From Xanthobacteraceae bacterium (GTDB lineage Bacteria > Pseudomonadota > Alphaproteobacteria > Rhizobiales > Xanthobacteraceae): a DNA stretch of 14,905 nt. Position numbers and translations under genes: made by a program. The notes under the pieces were generated by a model. It made no database searches, was not told the origin of the DNA, and was given only the letters and a program-made list of their open reading frames with translations. The stretch is from the NCBI GenBank assembly GCA_030044035.1, contig JASHWN010000214.1, positions 1 to 14,905 of the forward strand. The letters are read 5' to 3'. The stretch's first letter is position 1. The number at the start of each line of letters is the position of its first letter. Shown here piece by piece: positions 13,862 through 14,905 of the stretch.

Positions 13862-14905
13862 TCACTTCTTCCCGTTCAACAGCCAGCCGAATTTTTCCTT
13901 GGCCTTGCGCGCAACTTCGGGGCTCGGCGTGTTGGTCGGCGGAAATTTGTCGCGCCAGTGCCACGGCTTGCAGGCGTTGATCAGCGCCACCGAGTGGGTG
14001 AAGTCGCCGGCGGCGCGGCGCTCCGGCGGCAACGCCGGATCGGCGCTGGAATCCCACGAGCCGGTGATGAACTGGATCGACTCCTTGGGATCGGTGCGGG
14101 TGAGCATCGCCCACAGCATGTGATCGAGATTGGTGACGTCGACGTCGTCGTCGCACACCACGATGTATTTGGAGGCGTAGGCCGAGGCGCCGCACTGCGC
14201 GGCGATATGGGCGGCCTGCACGGCGTGGCCGGGATAGCGCTGCGTGATCGAGATGGCGTGCAGCATGCGCGCGCCGCCGACCTCGTGACACCACACCTGC
14301 TGCACGCCGGGCACGCCCGCATTGGTCATGTTCTGCTTGATCATCGCCGAGCGCATCACCGCGCGGTAGCGCGCCATCTCGTCCGGCCCGCCGCCCATCG
14401 GCGGCACGCCGAGCAGGATTGGATCGTTGCGGTGATAGATCGCCTTGACGTCGAGCACCGCGGTCGGCCGCACGCCGCCGGCATAATGCCCGGTCCATTC
14501 GCCGAACGGGCCTTCGTCCTTGCGCTTGTCGGGGGTGACGAAACCTTCGAGCACGATCTCGGCATTGGCCGGGAACGGCAGCCCGGTGATCTTGCCGCGC
14601 ACCATCTTGGTCGGCCGGCCGCGCATGCCGCCGACGATGTCGAGCTCGAAGGTGCCGTACGGCGCCTCGACGCCGCCATAGAAGAACGCCAGCGGATCGC
14701 CGCCCAAAACCATCGCCACCGGCATGGCCTCGCCGCGCGCCCAGTATTTCTCGCGGTGGATGTAGCCGTGGTGGCCGCGCGCGGTGACGATGCCGACCGA
14801 TTTGGCGTCATGCACCATGGCGCGATAGGCGCCGGCATTGAGCCAGTTTTCCTCCGGGTCTCGGGTGATGCTGTAAGTGCCGGTGCCGATGTAGCGGCCG
14901 CCGTC
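13862..14905 (-). CDS. UbiD-family prenylated-FMN decarboxylase (5' end outside window)
   Basis: A reversible non-oxidative (de)carboxylase of the UbiD family, using prenylated FMN with Mn and K. The 347 visible residues begin inside the cofactor domain. RYIGTGTYSITRDPE leads to the metal/prFMN motif NAGAYR (23-28), then HHGYIHREKYW (45-55), and EGPFGEWTG (131-139) carries the catalytic acidic residues. The missing N-terminus is perhaps 100-150 residues, since the family is usually about 450-500 long; ATG 14818 is an internal Met. UbiD relatives act on polyprenyl-hydroxybenzoate, phenolic acids or aryl and acrylic acids. With a binding-protein-like gene 7 bases downstream and no ubiquinone genes nearby, an aromatic or other organic acid is likelier than true UbiD function. 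No ubiX-type flavin prenyltransferase is visible. Confidence 0.88.
   Translation of the reverse strand, partial: DGGRYIGTGTYSITRDPEENWLNAGAYRAMVHDAKSVGIVTARGHHGYIHREKYWARGEAMPVAMVLGGDPLAFFYGGVEAPYGTFELDIVGGMRGRPTKMVRGKITGLPFPANAEIVLEGFVTPDKRKDEGPFGEWTGHYAGGVRPTAVLDVKAIYHRNDPILLGVPPMGGGPDEMARYRAVMRSAMIKQNMTNAGVPGVQQVWCHEVGGARMLHAISITQRYPGHAVQAAHIAAQCGASAYASKYIVVCDDDVDVTNLDHMLWAMLTRTDPKESIQFITGSWDSSADPALPPERRAAGDFTHSVALINACKPWHWRDKFPPTNTPSPEVARKAKEKFGWLLNGKK

Overview
The window is GC-rich, densely coded DNA. It most resembles an alphaproteobacterium of the Hyphomicrobiales (Bradyrhizobium/Rhodopseudomonas/Xanthobacteraceae type). This is inferred from the hopanoid-associated glycosyltransferase, GGAAC-type ECF sigma promoters, a UbiD/NMT1-type gene pair and overall protein flavour; no 16S or other typing marker is present. 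I see no tRNA, rRNA, CRISPR array, insertion sequence or phage gene. The first and last genes run off the window.

Left part (1-4150): a partial hpnB-type glycosyltransferase (minus) is divergent from ispA, farnesyl diphosphate synthase (plus). Both point to isoprenoid and hopanoid metabolism. A secreted patatin-like lipase follows on the plus strand and overlaps, by ATGA, a small secreted protein of unknown function. Two abutting perfect palindromes lie upstream of the lipase.

Middle (4147-7432): a carboxymuconolactone-decarboxylase/AhpD-fold gene (minus) is divergent from a complete BamA/Omp85 gene (five POTRA domains, barrel, RGF motif, C-terminal Phe). This BamA lies outside the usual rseP-bamA-lpxD context, so it is probably a paralogue.

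Right-centre (7473-12869, all minus) is the most interesting region. In transcription order it holds an ECF sigma factor, folE (GTP cyclohydrolase I), a Rieske-FAD/NAD reductase, a Crp/Fnr-family regulator and a secreted di-heme cytochrome c of the peroxidase/MauG type. The sigma gene and folE are each preceded by nearly the same promoter (GGAACCTTT, then CATCTAA), and these are the only two matches I found. folE, reductase and regulator are closely spaced, each with a ribosome site. Between regulator and cytochrome lies an array of GTTAC/GTAAC inverted repeats. One is centred about 41 bases upstream of the predicted cytochrome start site, the classic class II activator position. I infer a two-step cascade: the sigma factor activates itself and folE-reductase-regulator, and the regulator then activates the cytochrome.

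Right end (12931-14905, minus): a UbiD-family decarboxylase (5' end missing) is followed after 7 bases by a substrate-binding-protein-like gene that lacks a signal peptide.
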